Position numbers and translations under genes: made by a program
Source: Paracidovorax konjaci
GTDB lineage: Bacteria > Pseudomonadota > Gammaproteobacteria > Burkholderiales > Burkholderiaceae_C
DNA length: 59,980 nucleotides
Direction: 5' to 3'
NCBI RefSeq assembly: GCF_900112675.1
Contig: NZ_FOMQ01000007.1
Location: 226,750 to 286,729, forward strand
Shown here: positions 8,291-22,599 of the stretch, one piece after another
How positions within the stretch are numbered: position 1 is the stretch's first letter
Layout of the letters: the number at the start of each line of letters is the position of its first letter
The notes under the pieces: generated by a model
Told to the model about the DNA's origin: nothing
What the model saw: the letters and a program-made list of their open reading frames with translations, nothing else
The model's database searches: none

Positions 8291-8941
8291 ATGCTGACCA
8301 TCGATCCGCAGGGCATGGTGATCCAGGACGCGCGCATCATCGCCCGGCGAGAACCGAAAATCGAGCGAGGCCGGATGGACAAGGTCAACGGCATCGTGGT
8401 GCACCAGACCAACACGGCGACGGAAACCGCGGTTTTCAACAGCTACGGTGTTCCGAACGCCAACGGCGCCCATTTCCTGATCGCCAAGGACGGCACGGTC
8501 TACCAGACCGCCTCGCTGTTCTTCAAGACGAACCACGTCGGCCGGCTGCGGGCCCGCTGCATCGCCGAGAAGCGCTGTGCGCCCTCGGAGATCGCGCTCA
8601 GTTCCAGCACCCGCTATGGCGCCATCCACTCGGCCGAGATGGCCAAGCCCGTGCCGGCCCGCTATCCCTCCAACACCGACAGCATCGGCATAGAAATCGT
8701 CGGCGTCGCCGTTCCGCCGCCGCCCGAGCGCATCCCCCGGAATCTCAGCGAGTACCAAAAGCGCCTCTACATCACGGAGCACTCCGTGTACGAGACATTG
8801 ACCGGACCGCAGCAGCAATCGCTGCAATACCTCATCGACCAACTGACCCAGGCGCTTGCGGTCCCGAAGACGGAGATCCACCGCCACCCCGATGTGAGCT
8901 ACAAGAACCGGACCGAGGCCTCCACGGCGGCATGGCAATGA
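8291..8941 (+). CDS. N-acetylmuramoyl-L-alanine amidase (Amidase_2/PGRP fold), probable effector
   Basis: A 216-residue zinc amidase that should cut the bond between MurNAc and the stem peptide. The first zinc ligand is in VHQTNTATET (about residue 36-38), the fold continues with GAHFLIAKDGTVYQTA and DSIGIEIVGVA, and the second His region is EIHRHPDVSYKNRTEAS (about residues 196-212). It has no signal peptide, although its substrate is periplasmic. Its TGA overlaps the ATG of a secreted protein and is followed by a second, homologous secreted protein. A leaderless amidase beside a secreted partner is how type VI amidase effectors and their immunity proteins are arranged. No T6SS structural gene is visible here, so the effector role is inference. 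SD is AGGGAGGAAT upstream of the ATG. Confidence 0.75.
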   Translation: MLTIDPQGMVIQDARIIARREPKIERGRMDKVNGIVVHQTNTATETAVFNSYGVPNANGAHFLIAKDGTVYQTASLFFKTNHVGRLRARCIAEKRCAPSEIALSSSTRYGAIHSAEMAKPVPARYPSNTDSIGIEIVGVAVPPPPERIPRNLSEYQKRLYITEHSVYETLTGPQQQSLQYLIDQLTQALAVPKTEIHRHPDVSYKNRTEASTAAWQ

Positions 8942-9387
8942 GATCCCGCCCAACTGCCCTTCGGACGGCGGCCGCTGCCGCCGCCCTGCTTTTCCCCCCG
9001 CTGTGGGGCCATGCCCAGGCCACCGGTGCCGCTGCTCCCGCCCAGGCCATCGGCCCGCTGGGACGCATCGAATTCAAGCGTCCCGTGAAGCCGATTCCCG
9101 GAAGCGATGCCGACTGCTCCGGGCTCGTGGTCGATGCGAAGCGCATCCGGCATTTCTGGACGCATGCCGTCGAGAGCACCGCAGACAACTTCCAGCACGG
9201 CGCGGACCTCGCGGACTGCGCGGCCCAGGCCGTGCTGCACCTCAAGGCAGGAACGCGAGGAACCCTGCATCTCCATGACGCCACGGGATGGGGCGTCCTC
9301 GAATGGAAGGGCCGGACACGCTACTTCTTCTGCGCCTCCTGCGAAGGCATCCTCGGCCGCGACTTCCATGAAAGTCCGCTGAAGTGA
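8938..9387 (+). CDS. secreted cysteine-containing protein, putative amidase immunity protein 1
   Basis: A 149-residue exported protein of no family I recognise. It has a signal peptide (Arg-rich start, Ala/Leu core, cleavage near GHAQA) and a mature domain with four cysteines in the pattern SDADCSG...ADCAAQ...FFCASCEG. The C-terminal third (DATGWGVLEWKGRTRYFFC) is nearly identical to that of the next gene. It begins in an ATGA overlap with the amidase gene (an in-frame ATG at 8932 is an alternative start) and its stop overlaps the following gene. Position, export and co-translation suggest a periplasmic inhibitor protecting the cell from the amidase, but this is inferred from layout only. Confidence 0.6.
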   Translation: MRSRPTALRTAAAAAALLFPPLWGHAQATGAAAPAQAIGPLGRIEFKRPVKPIPGSDADCSGLVVDAKRIRHFWTHAVESTADNFQHGADLADCAAQAVLHLKAGTRGTLHLHDATGWGVLEWKGRTRYFFCASCEGILGRDFHESPLK

Positions 9388-9839
9388 AGCAGCCATGCCA
9401 CGGCTCGCGTTCCACGAGGCTCCTGGCGCTTGTTGCAGCGAGCCTGCTGGGCCTCCAGATAGCTGCACATGCCGAGCTGGCGGGTGCAGTCGTCCCGGCC
9501 CCGCTCCCAGCGCCGCACCCCGCAAAGCCGGTTCTCCGGAAGGTCGTGATTCACACCGCCGGCGCCCAGCCTGCCTACGGCAGCGATGCCGATTGCTCCG
9601 GAAGGGTGATCGACACAGCGCGCGTCCGCCATTTCTGGAATCGGGCCCAGGAAGGCACAGCGGACGAATACCGGCGCGGCCTTGATCTGCAGGACTGCGA
9701 AGCGCAGGCCGAAATCCACTTCCGCTCGGAAAGCGAAGGCCGCCTCTCGCTGGATGACGCCACAGGCTGGGGCGTCCTCGAACAGAACGGCCGGACGCGC
9801 TACTTCTTCTGCGCCTCCTGCGAAGGCATCCTCGGCCGC
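9275..9839 (+). repeat. tandem near-identical coding repeat in the two putative immunity genes
   Basis: The 86 bp at 9275-9360 and 9754-9839 are almost the same. Only a handful of positions differ, mostly around the WKG/QNG codons. Both copies encode DATGWGVLE..GRTRYFFCASC and the following EGILGR. The similarity stops soon after, marking the duplicated module. Confidence 0.85.
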
Positions 9840-9866
9840 GGTTTTCCGGCACGGGCTGCGAAATGA
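9384..9866 (+). CDS. secreted cysteine-containing protein, putative amidase immunity protein 2
   Basis: A 160-residue paralogue of the preceding protein. It starts at a GTG overlapping the previous stop, has a signal peptide (LLALVAASLLGLQIAAHA) and a Pro-rich spacer, then the same core: GSDADCSGRVIDTARVRHFW, LQDCEAQAEIHF, DATGWGVLEQNGRTRYFFC. All four cysteine positions are kept. The shared C-terminal coding DNA shows a recent duplication or gene conversion, whereas the N-terminal halves have diverged. Tandem duplicated immunity genes behind one toxin are common where rival toxins vary. The function is inferred, and the family is not named. Confidence 0.6.
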   Translation: MKQPCHGSRSTRLLALVAASLLGLQIAAHAELAGAVVPAPLPAPHPAKPVLRKVVIHTAGAQPAYGSDADCSGRVIDTARVRHFWNRAQEGTADEYRRGLDLQDCEAQAEIHFRSESEGRLSLDDATGWGVLEQNGRTRYFFCASCEGILGRGFPARAAK

Positions 9867-9964
9867 CCGCCCAGGCCTCCCATGCGCTCCGAAGCTCGCA
9901 AAGCCACCCAACACTTCGCCCAGGACGGGCGAAGCCTTCCGCCCTTCACCTTCAATAGATCCCC

Positions 9965-10858
9965 ATGAATCTCCGCACGACCCATTGGCTGGGGCTGGCC
10001 TCCGCCCTCCTTCTGTTCGCGGCGGGGGTGGGGCTGCTGCAGGCCCGCACGCCCGAAGAACCCACCGCAGACGGCGCGGGCCCCGCGCTGTCTGCGGATG
10101 CCCGCCCGCTGTCGGCGGACCTCGTGCAGGCCTTCAACCAGGAGGGCGGCCTGGGCGGATTCGTGCGGCAGGCGCTGGAGCGGCCCGAGGCGGGCGGGGT
10201 GTTCTACGCCACGCAGGTGCTGCGCAAGTGCCGCAGTGTGCTGGCGGCAACGCCCGCCACGCCGCCGGGCGATCCGGCGGCCGGGAGCGAATCGCCCCGT
10301 GGCGCGGCGCCCGCGGCCGCGGAAACCCTGCGCCAGCGCTGCGCCGGGCTGTCGGAAGACGACATGGCGGACGATCGCATCGCGCGGCACGTGGCCACGG
10401 GCCTGCAGCGCAAGGACCCGCTGCTGACCATGGCGGCGCACGCCGGCACCTCCACCTACCAGGACCCGCAGCGCCGCAAGTCGCTGCTGTTCGACATGAT
10501 GGCGGCCGGCGATCCGCTGCTCGTGCAGGACGTCGCCTCCCGCATCGCGGTCCAGACGGACCCGCGCACCGGCGCGCGCGGCTACCGGTTCGACGGCGCG
10601 TTCTATCCGGAGTCAGCGGATGCCAGCGTGGAACTGGCCTTCTACCTGCTGCCCTGCGGGCTGGGGCTGGACTGCACCCGCGCCACCGACTGGGATCTGC
10701 TCATCCGCTGCGCCAACGGCTTCGAATGCGCCGCCAGCCGCGAGGACTACGTGGCCACCGCGCTGCGCGGCGACCGCGAAGCCTATGCCCGGGTCAAGGC
10801 GCTCTCCGAGCGCATGCTCGAAGCCATCCGGAGCGGACGGGCCAACTCCTTCGTATGA
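9965..10858 (+). CDS. membrane-anchored hypothetical protein
   Basis: A 297-residue protein with a single N-terminal hydrophobic helix (WLGLASALLLFAAGVGLLQA), so it is either exported or anchored with the bulk in the periplasm. The rest is soluble and helical in appearance, with cysteines at scattered sites (LRKCRSVL, LRQRCAGL, LLPCGLGLDCTRAT, IRCANGFECAASRED). The last group looks like a CX(n)C cluster that could form disulfides. I recognise no domain. It follows the amidase cluster on the same strand after about 100 bp and converges with uvrA. The start is ATG 9965; the reading is secure because the hydrophobic helix follows at once. Confidence 0.6.
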   Translation: MNLRTTHWLGLASALLLFAAGVGLLQARTPEEPTADGAGPALSADARPLSADLVQAFNQEGGLGGFVRQALERPEAGGVFYATQVLRKCRSVLAATPATPPGDPAAGSESPRGAAPAAAETLRQRCAGLSEDDMADDRIARHVATGLQRKDPLLTMAAHAGTSTYQDPQRRKSLLFDMMAAGDPLLVQDVASRIAVQTDPRTGARGYRFDGAFYPESADASVELAFYLLPCGLGLDCTRATDWDLLIRCANGFECAASREDYVATALRGDREAYARVKALSERMLEAIRSGRANSFV

Positions 10859-10897
10859 CAGGCTGGGCGGCGGCTCCGGCCGCTGCCCGGCCCTGCG

Positions 10898-16759
<5,862 letters not shown>

Positions 16760-17098
16760 CGGGGGGATCTTTCGGTGGGGGAGGCGGGCATTCTAGGAAG
16801 AGCCGAAGGCGCGCCGAGGTCGGACGTGGGCTTATCCATATGGGGGGCCCGGCGCCTTTGACAACGGGCAAGGCAACTTCTGTCTGGCGGAAAACCACCA
16901 CGGCAAGGCCGAACCGCACCGCGGGATCCGCACGGCCGAGGGTTGTTACCCCTTGTCACTTCTGCGTCGATGGGCGATCTTCACGGCGTCTTTGCGGCGC
17001 AGCGTGCCCTGGCAAGCGGTGCCGGTGCATGGGTATCGAAACATGCGCGGGGCCGCACCCTCCCCTTTTCCCACCTGACCGCCTCTGGAGATCACGAC
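16760..17098. other. intergenic region between uvrA2 and the ABC binding-protein gene
   Basis: A 339 bp divergent gap that should hold both promoters. I see no convincing gene, tRNA or riboswitch. Short open frames here lack good starts and run into flanking genes in the wrong frame. Confidence 0.5.
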
Positions 17099-18220
17099 AT
17101 GGCACATTCCTGGCACAAAACCGCCGCAGCCCTGGCGCTGACCGCGGCCTCCCTGTGGTCCGCCCCCGCCTGGAGCCAGTTGCTCATCGGGCAGACGGCG
17201 GGCTTCAGCGGGCCGGTGGCCGCCGGCGTGCAGGAAACCACCGAGGGGGCCAAGCTCTACCTCCAGGCGGTGAATGCCCGGGGCGGCGTGCACGGCCAGA
17301 AGATCGAACTGGTCTCGCTCGACGACAAGTTCGAACCTGCACAGACACTGGCCAATGCGCGCAAGCTCATCGAGGAGCAGAACGTGCTGGCGATGTTCCT
17401 GACGCGCGGCACGCCGCACACGGAGGCCATCATTCCCCTGCTGGAGAAATTCGACGTTCCGCTCGTCGGGCCGTCCACGGGCGCGATGGTCCTCCACCGC
17501 CCGGTGCGCCGGCAGGTCTTCAACGTCCGCGCCACCTACCAGCGCGAAGCCGAAAAGGCCATCTCCCACCTGGCCTCGATGGGCATCACCCGCATCGCCG
17601 TGGTGCTCGCGGACGACAGTTTCGGCAGTGACGGGCTCGCGGGCGCGCTGAAGGGCTTCGACGCCGCCAAGATCAAGCCCGTGCTCCAGGAACGCTTCGA
17701 GCGCGCCAAACCCGATTTCTCGGCGATCGCGCCCAAGGTGGTGCAATCGCAGGCCCAGGCCGTACTGATGATCGCGTCGGGCGTGGCCGCGGTGGACGGC
17801 TACGCGGCCTTCCGCGCCGCCGGCTCCAGCGCGCAGCTCGTCACGCTCTCCAACAACGCCTCGTCCGGCTTCGCCAAGGCGCTGGGCACGAACGGGCGCG
17901 GCGTCATCGTCACGCAGGTGTTCCCCAACGAGCGGGCCACGAACTACCCGCTCGTGCGCGAGGCGCACGAGCTGGCCAAGGCCCAGGGCAAGGAGGTGAG
18001 CCCCGCGATGCTGGAAGGCCTGGCCGCCGCCAAGGTACTGGTGGAAGGCCTGCGCCGCGCCGGGCCGAAGCCCACGCGAGAACGCCTGCTGGCGGCCCTG
18101 GATGGAATCCAGAAATACGACATCGGCGGCCTCGAAGTCAATTTCAGCCCGGAAGACCATACCGGCCTCGACTTCGCGGACCTGTCCATCATCGGCACCG
18201 ACGGCAAATTCCGGCGCTGA
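17099..18220 (+). CDS. branched-chain amino-acid-type ABC transporter substrate-binding protein
   Basis: A 373-residue periplasmic receptor of the LivJ/LivK (Peripla_BP_6) family. It has a Sec signal (ALALTAASLWSAPAWSQ, cleavage near residue 26), then LLIGQTAGFSGPVAAGVQETTEGAKLYLQAVNARGGV, which is typical of the family, a hinge region with VLADDSFGSDGLAGALKGF, and a C-terminal PEDHTGLDFADLSIIGTDGKF. The ligand is probably an amino acid, amide or aromatic acid. No permease or ATPase genes are adjacent, so it is an orphan receptor, as is common in Comamonadaceae. The start ATG 17099 has TGGAG upstream, and a strong terminator follows the stop. Confidence 0.85.
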   Translation: MAHSWHKTAAALALTAASLWSAPAWSQLLIGQTAGFSGPVAAGVQETTEGAKLYLQAVNARGGVHGQKIELVSLDDKFEPAQTLANARKLIEEQNVLAMFLTRGTPHTEAIIPLLEKFDVPLVGPSTGAMVLHRPVRRQVFNVRATYQREAEKAISHLASMGITRIAVVLADDSFGSDGLAGALKGFDAAKIKPVLQERFERAKPDFSAIAPKVVQSQAQAVLMIASGVAAVDGYAAFRAAGSSAQLVTLSNNASSGFAKALGTNGRGVIVTQVFPNERATNYPLVREAHELAKAQGKEVSPAMLEGLAAAKVLVEGLRRAGPKPTRERLLAALDGIQKYDIGGLEVNFSPEDHTGLDFADLSIIGTDGKFRR

Positions 18221-18311
18221 ACCGGGGCCTTCGGCAGCCGCAGGGAATGGCGGCGTGCCGGTGGCGAACCCTCTGCGGCGCGCTGCCCCGCGCGCATGCC
18301 TCAGAAAACAC

Positions 18312-18340
18312 GAAGCCCGCATCGAGCGGGCTTCTTTCTT
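18312..18340 (+). terminator. rho-independent terminator after the ABC binding protein
   Basis: A perfect 9-bp stem, GAAGCCCGC / GCGGGCTTC, with a 5-nt loop is followed by TTTCTT on the + strand, 91 bp after the stop of the binding-protein gene. Confidence 0.85.
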
Positions 18341-18411
18341 CCAGGGCGCGCTGCCCTCCAGGCGCCGGGCCGGGCGGCAGGCGCCCGCCGCGCGCTGGCG
18401 CTGGCGCTGGC

Positions 18412-18597
18412 TTACCGGGATGCGGCGGCGCTGGCCGGCACCGCGGGAAGGGAGGCAGGCGCTGCGGCCGGTTCAGGTGCATGGATCGCATCGGCGCCGT
18501 GCTTTTCGCCACTCATGTCCACCTTGTCTCCAGCTTTCATGATGACGAACAGCGAGAGTGCTGCGAACGCGATAAAGCCCACGACGATCTTCCACAT
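18412..18597 (-). CDS. small membrane peptide (61 aa)
   Basis: A 61-residue protein with one N-terminal transmembrane helix (IVVGFIAFAALSLFVIM), then a charged stretch (KAGDKVDMSGEKHG) and an Ala/Pro-rich tail. I do not recognise it, but it looks like a conserved small inner-membrane or exported peptide. The start at 18597 is well supported by AAGGAGAC about 5 nt upstream. It lies downstream of the porin on the same strand but beyond the porin terminator, so it is probably transcribed from its own promoter. Confidence 0.6.
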   Translation of the reverse strand: MWKIVVGFIAFAALSLFVIMKAGDKVDMSGEKHGADAIHAPEPAAAPASLPAVPASAAASR

Positions 18598-18633
18598 ACC
18601 TGTCTCCTTGTGCGGTGTTGGGGGAAAAAAGGC

Positions 18634-18670
18634 TGAAAAAAAGCCCCACAGCCCTGACGGGTTGTGGGGC
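18634..18670 (-). terminator. terminator of the porin gene
   Basis: On the - strand, GCCCCACA...TGTGGGGC forms an 8-bp stem (18643-18650 / 18663-18670) with a further inner CCC/GGG pairing, followed by seven U residues. It lies 45 bp after the porin stop. Confidence 0.85.
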
Positions 18671-18714
18671 CGTTCCCGTGGTGGCCACGGAATGGCCACC
18701 CCGGATCGTCACGA

Positions 18715-19725
18715 TCAGAAGTTGTGACGGATACCGACTGCCACGGAGCTGAAGTCGTTGCCGGCTGCGCTCGTGAAGTAGTTGATGTTGTTGCCGTTGT
18801 TGACCTTGGTGTAGTAGCCGTACACCTTGGTGCGCTTGCTCAGGTTGTAGTTGTAGCCCAGGGTGTACTGGGTCGCTGCCGTACCGGCCAGATCGCCGCC
18901 CGGTGCCTTGATCTTGAATGCACGGCCGACGTTCACGTGGAACTCGGAAGCGCCGAGCGTGTAGGCAGCAGCCAGACGCACGTTGTTGAACTTGGCGTCC
19001 ACGTTCACGTTGTTGAAACGGTCCAGCTTGGCGTGCTGGTAGTAACCACCGAAGGTCCAGGGGCCCAGGGTGTACAGGGCGCGCAGGGCGGCTTGCTGTG
19101 CTTCGCCACGCTTCGTGTAGCCAGCACCCAGAGCCAGGGCGCCGACGTTGTAGTTGGCAGCCAGGTCATAGGCGTTCTTGCGGCTCAGGCCGTCAACGCT
19201 GGTGTTTTGGTTTTCGTGCAGGCTCACAGCGCCTTCGGCCCAGAAGCCACCGAACTCAGGGGTGCGGTAGCCGACCTTGTTGCTGTCGTTCATCAGGTAC
19301 TGATAGAACGCGTCGGAAGAGCTGCCCGTGTCGTGGTTGTGCAGGCTCACGTAGTCAGCCGTGGCGTAGTAGGACTCGGCGGTCCAGCGGCCCAGGCGAA
19401 CCATACCGAAGTTGCCCGACAGGTTCACTTCGCTCTGGCGGGCGAAGTTGATGCCGTTGCCCGTGCCGGTGCCGGCGCCGGTGTCGGAGTTGAAACCGCT
19501 TTCCAGTTGGAAACCAGCCTTCAGGCCACCGCCCAGGTCTTCCACGCCCTTGAAGCCGAAACGGGAAGCGTTGTTGAACAGACCCGTGGTCTTCACGTTG
19601 CCGTCTTCTTGACGCTCGACGGTGGTGTTCACGCGGCCATACAGCGTGACGCTGCTTTGGGCGAAGGCGGCGGTGCTGCCCAGGAGAGCCAGCACAGCCA
19701 GTGCCAGACGATTGGTCTTTTGCAT
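18715..19725 (-). CDS. Gram-negative general porin (Omp32/OmpC type)
   Basis: A 336-residue outer-membrane beta-barrel. The signal peptide is MQKTNRLALAVLALLGSTAAFA with cleavage before QSSVTLYGR, the classic first strand. It continues with alternating strands (SRFGFKGVEDLGGGLKAGFQLE; the FARQSEVNLSGNFGMVRLGRW constriction segment) and ends in ...SSVAVGIRHNF with the terminal Phe needed for BAM recognition. Members are trimers giving passive, mostly anion-selective diffusion. The start is ATG 19725, because the signal peptide begins there; the frame continues further upstream without a better site. Codon use is more biased than in neighbours, as expected for a highly expressed protein. The 283 bp upstream should contain its promoter. 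Confidence 0.92.
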   Translation of the reverse strand: MQKTNRLALAVLALLGSTAAFAQSSVTLYGRVNTTVERQEDGNVKTTGLFNNASRFGFKGVEDLGGGLKAGFQLESGFNSDTGAGTGTGNGINFARQSEVNLSGNFGMVRLGRWTAESYYATADYVSLHNHDTGSSSDAFYQYLMNDSNKVGYRTPEFGGFWAEGAVSLHENQNTSVDGLSRKNAYDLAANYNVGALALGAGYTKRGEAQQAALRALYTLGPWTFGGYYQHAKLDRFNNVNVDAKFNNVRLAAAYTLGASEFHVNVGRAFKIKAPGGDLAGTAATQYTLGYNYNLSKRTKVYGYYTKVNNGNNINYFTSAAGNDFSSVAVGIRHNF

Positions 19726-20008
19726 TTGATTCCTCGGATATTTGTTCGACAGGTGGGGTAGGGCACCGCGCTGGCTCGTGGCAACAGAATGCAAGTGCAA
19801 CTACTCATCAAATTCTAGGTGTAACAACCTCGCTACCACGGTTGAAAGTCGTCTTCATAACGAACCTGATGTTTAGCCGCCACACTTTGGTGTTTTTTTC
19901 CCACACTTGCCGGGGCCCGGAACCCTGGATGACTACGGGTTTTCCCTCGATACCTCCTGGGGTGCAGCGCCCTCCCCCGCGCTGCCGCCCCCCAGGAAAA
20001 GCCAGCTT

Positions 20009-21667
20009 TCAGTCGTTGGCGTAGATGTCCACGTCCTTGGTTTCCCGGATGAACAGCGTGCCGATCACCGCCGTGGCGCCCGCGATGATGATCGGGTACC
20101 AGAGGCCGTTGTACATGTTGCCGGTCTGCGCCACGATCGCGAACGACATGGTCGGCAGCAGCCCGCCGAACCAGCCGTTGCCGATGTGGTACGGCAGGCT
20201 CATCGATGTGTAACGGATGCGGGTCGGGAACATTTCCACCAGCATCGCGGCGATGGGGCCGTAGACCATGGTCACCAGGAGCACGAGGTACGTCAGGATG
20301 ACGACCATCATCACCTTGTTCATCTTGGCGGGATCGGCCTTGGCGGGGTAGCCGTCGGCCTTCAGCGTATCGGCCACGGCCTTCTTGAAGGCGGCGTCCT
20401 TGGCCTTGGCTTCGTCGGCCGGGATGCCCTTGGCGGTGTAGCTCGGGATCACGGTCTGGCCAATCTTGATCACGGCGGGCGTTCCGGCCGGGGCCACCTC
20501 GTTGTCATAGCTCACCGAGCTGGCGGCCAGCACCTGCTTGGCGACGTCGCACGAGCTGGTGAACTTGGCCGTGCCGGTGGGGTTGAACTGGAACGAGCAC
20601 TCGGCCGGATCGGCCACGATCACCACCTTGTTCTTGGCCTGCGCGGCGGCCAGGTCGGGGTTGGCGGCCTCGGTCAGCGCCTTGAACGCCGGGAAGTAGG
20701 TCAGCACGGCCAGGACGCAGCCCAGCATGATGATGGGCTTGCGGCCGACCTTGTCCGACAGCGAGCCGAACACCACGAAGAAGGGCGTGCCGATCAGCAG
20801 CGCGGCAGCGATCATCAGGTTGGCCGTGACGGCGTCCACCTTGAGCTGCTGCGTGAGGAAGAAGAGCGCGTAGAACTGGCCCGTGTACCAGACCACGGCC
20901 TGCCCGGCGGTGAGGCCGATCAGCGCCAGGATCACGATCTTCAGGTTCTTCCACTCGCCGAACGATTCGGCCAGCGGTGCCTTGGAGGTCTTGCCTTCGG
21001 CCTTCATGCGCTGGAAGGCGGGGGACTCGGACAGCGACAACCGGATCCACACCGAGATGCCCAGCAGCAGGATGGACACCAGGAAAGGAATCCGCCAGCC
21101 CCAGTCGCCGAAGGCCTGCTCGCCCATCGCCGTGCGGGTGCCCAGGATGACCAGCAGCGACAGGAAGAGCCCCAGCGTCGCCGTGGTCTGGATCCACGAC
21201 GTGTAGGCACCGCGCTTGCCGTGCGGCGCATGCTCGGCCACATAGGTGGCAGCGCCGCCGTACTCGCCGCCCAGGGCCAGGCCCTGGAGCATGCGCAGCG
21301 CGATCAGGATCACCGGCGCCGCCACGCCGATGCTGGCGTAGGTCGGCAGGATGCCCACGATGAAGGTGGACAGGCCCATGATCAGGATGGTGACCAGGAA
21401 GGTGTACTTGCGGCCGATCATGTCGCCCAGCCGCCCGAACACCAGCGCGCCGAAGGGCCGCACGATGAAGCCCGCCGCGAAGGCCAGCAGCGCGAAGATG
21501 AAGGCCGAGCCCGCATCCAGCCCGCTGAAGAACTGCTTGGCGATGATGGCCGCGAGCGAGCCGTACAGGTAGAAGTCGTACCACTCGAACACGGTTCCGA
21601 GCGACGACGCGAAGATGACTTTTCTCTCTTCCGGCGACATGGGCCGGGGGGCAACATTGGTAGCCAT
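20009..21667 (-). CDS. MFS transporter, metabolite:H+ symporter (MHS) family
   Basis: A 552-residue inner-membrane permease with 12 helices, related to ShiA/ProP-type symporters. The early helix YDFYLYGSLAAIIAKQFF, the motif PFGALVFGRLGDMIGRKYTF (GXXXDRXGR-type loop) and RMLQGLALGGEYGGAATYVAEHAP are diagnostic. A soluble insertion of roughly 110 residues (about 340-450, with two cysteines ECSFQF...SSCDVAK) sits between late helices and makes it longer than the usual 430-450. The frame allows an ATG at 21682, but the bases of that codon and the next (ATGGAGAC) form the Shine-Dalgarno for ATG 21667, which I prefer. The substrate is probably an organic acid. Confidence 0.82.
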   Translation of the reverse strand: MATNVAPRPMSPEERKVIFASSLGTVFEWYDFYLYGSLAAIIAKQFFSGLDAGSAFIFALLAFAAGFIVRPFGALVFGRLGDMIGRKYTFLVTILIMGLSTFIVGILPTYASIGVAAPVILIALRMLQGLALGGEYGGAATYVAEHAPHGKRGAYTSWIQTTATLGLFLSLLVILGTRTAMGEQAFGDWGWRIPFLVSILLLGISVWIRLSLSESPAFQRMKAEGKTSKAPLAESFGEWKNLKIVILALIGLTAGQAVVWYTGQFYALFFLTQQLKVDAVTANLMIAAALLIGTPFFVVFGSLSDKVGRKPIIMLGCVLAVLTYFPAFKALTEAANPDLAAAQAKNKVVIVADPAECSFQFNPTGTAKFTSSCDVAKQVLAASSVSYDNEVAPAGTPAVIKIGQTVIPSYTAKGIPADEAKAKDAAFKKAVADTLKADGYPAKADPAKMNKVMMVVILTYLVLLVTMVYGPIAAMLVEMFPTRIRYTSMSLPYHIGNGWFGGLLPTMSFAIVAQTGNMYNGLWYPIIIAGATAVIGTLFIRETKDVDIYAND

Positions 21668-21872
21668 GGTGCTTGTCTCCATGAGGTGGGCGTTGCGACT
21701 GCTTCCGCGCGTCCCTCCGGGGCGCTGCGTGCAACCTGGGCCGCACTATCGAGCCCCCATCTGACCGAAGTCTGACAAGCAACCGGCCTCCGGGGAAAAC
21801 CCTTCCCCGGGACAAACCCTGCCCCCCGCGAGCGCCGGAGACGGCGCGGCGCGGCGAGAGCCGCACGGCCGC

Positions 21873-22535
21873 TCAGGGCGCCGCCGTCGGAATCCCCGAG
21901 GGCAGGCCCGCCACCGCGTCCCAGCGCGGCCCGTCGAACCAGGGATCGCCCTCCAGGCAGGCGCGCAGCATGGGCAGGCCGTCCAGGCCCCAGAACACCC
22001 GCCCGTCCACCGCGAACGCCGGCACGCCGAACACGCCCTGGGCGGCCGCGGCATCGGTGTTGGCGCGCAGCAGCGCCTTGGCGCGGGCACCGGGCGCGGC
22101 GCCGGGTTCCTCCGGGAGAACCTGCGGCGCGAGGGCCGCGGCCAGGCGCTCCAGGCGCCCGGGGTCGAGCGCGTCGCCACCGCCCTGCCAGACATGGCGC
22201 AGCACCGTGCCGGCCACGAAACGGTTGATGGCGCCGTCCGGGCTGCAGGCCAGGGACTGGCGCAGCAGCGGCAGGGGGTTGAACGGGTGGTGCGCGGGCA
22301 TGTCGAGGCCGGTGCCCAGCGCGTGCCCCAGCCATTCGGCATGGCGGTAGGTCCAGTCGCGCTTGGGCGCGATGCCGGCCGGGCCCGGGTTGCCGTGCCG
22401 CTGCAGCAGCGCGCCCAGCAGCACGGGCCGGTACTCGACCGAGTGGCTCACGCCTTCGAGCACCTGCGGCAGGCGCTCGAAGGCCAGCCAGGCGTAGGGC
22501 GAGACGAAGTCCAGATAGAAAACGATGTGCTTCAT
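21873..22535 (-). CDS. 2-hydroxychromene-2-carboxylate isomerase family (DsbA-fold) protein
   Basis: A 220-residue thioredoxin/DsbA-fold protein of the kappa-GST-like HCCA isomerase family. The N-terminus HIVFYLDFVSPYAWLAFERL has the family Ser (FVSPYAW) in place of the redox Cys, and GVFGVPAFAVDGRVFWGLDGLPML is the cis-Pro strand and substrate loop. True HCCA isomerases act in naphthalene degradation with glutathione; members without an aromatic-degradation neighbourhood, as here, are usually of unknown substrate. The start is ATG 22535. It follows the DUF1289 gene on the same strand after 64 bp. Confidence 0.78.
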   Translation of the reverse strand: MKHIVFYLDFVSPYAWLAFERLPQVLEGVSHSVEYRPVLLGALLQRHGNPGPAGIAPKRDWTYRHAEWLGHALGTGLDMPAHHPFNPLPLLRQSLACSPDGAINRFVAGTVLRHVWQGGGDALDPGRLERLAAALAPQVLPEEPGAAPGARAKALLRANTDAAAAQGVFGVPAFAVDGRVFWGLDGLPMLRACLEGDPWFDGPRWDAVAGLPSGIPTAAP

Positions 22536-22599
22536 GGCGAATCCATCTCCTCGAAACGGCTGCGGAAAGAATCTCCGGTGCTGCCGGCACGGGCGCTCC

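Noticed and set aside
6991-9387. A 798-codon + strand frame over the class III aminotransferase
   Set aside because: Only its last 149 codons (from 8938) are a real gene; the rest is antisense to the aminotransferase and out of frame with the amidase.
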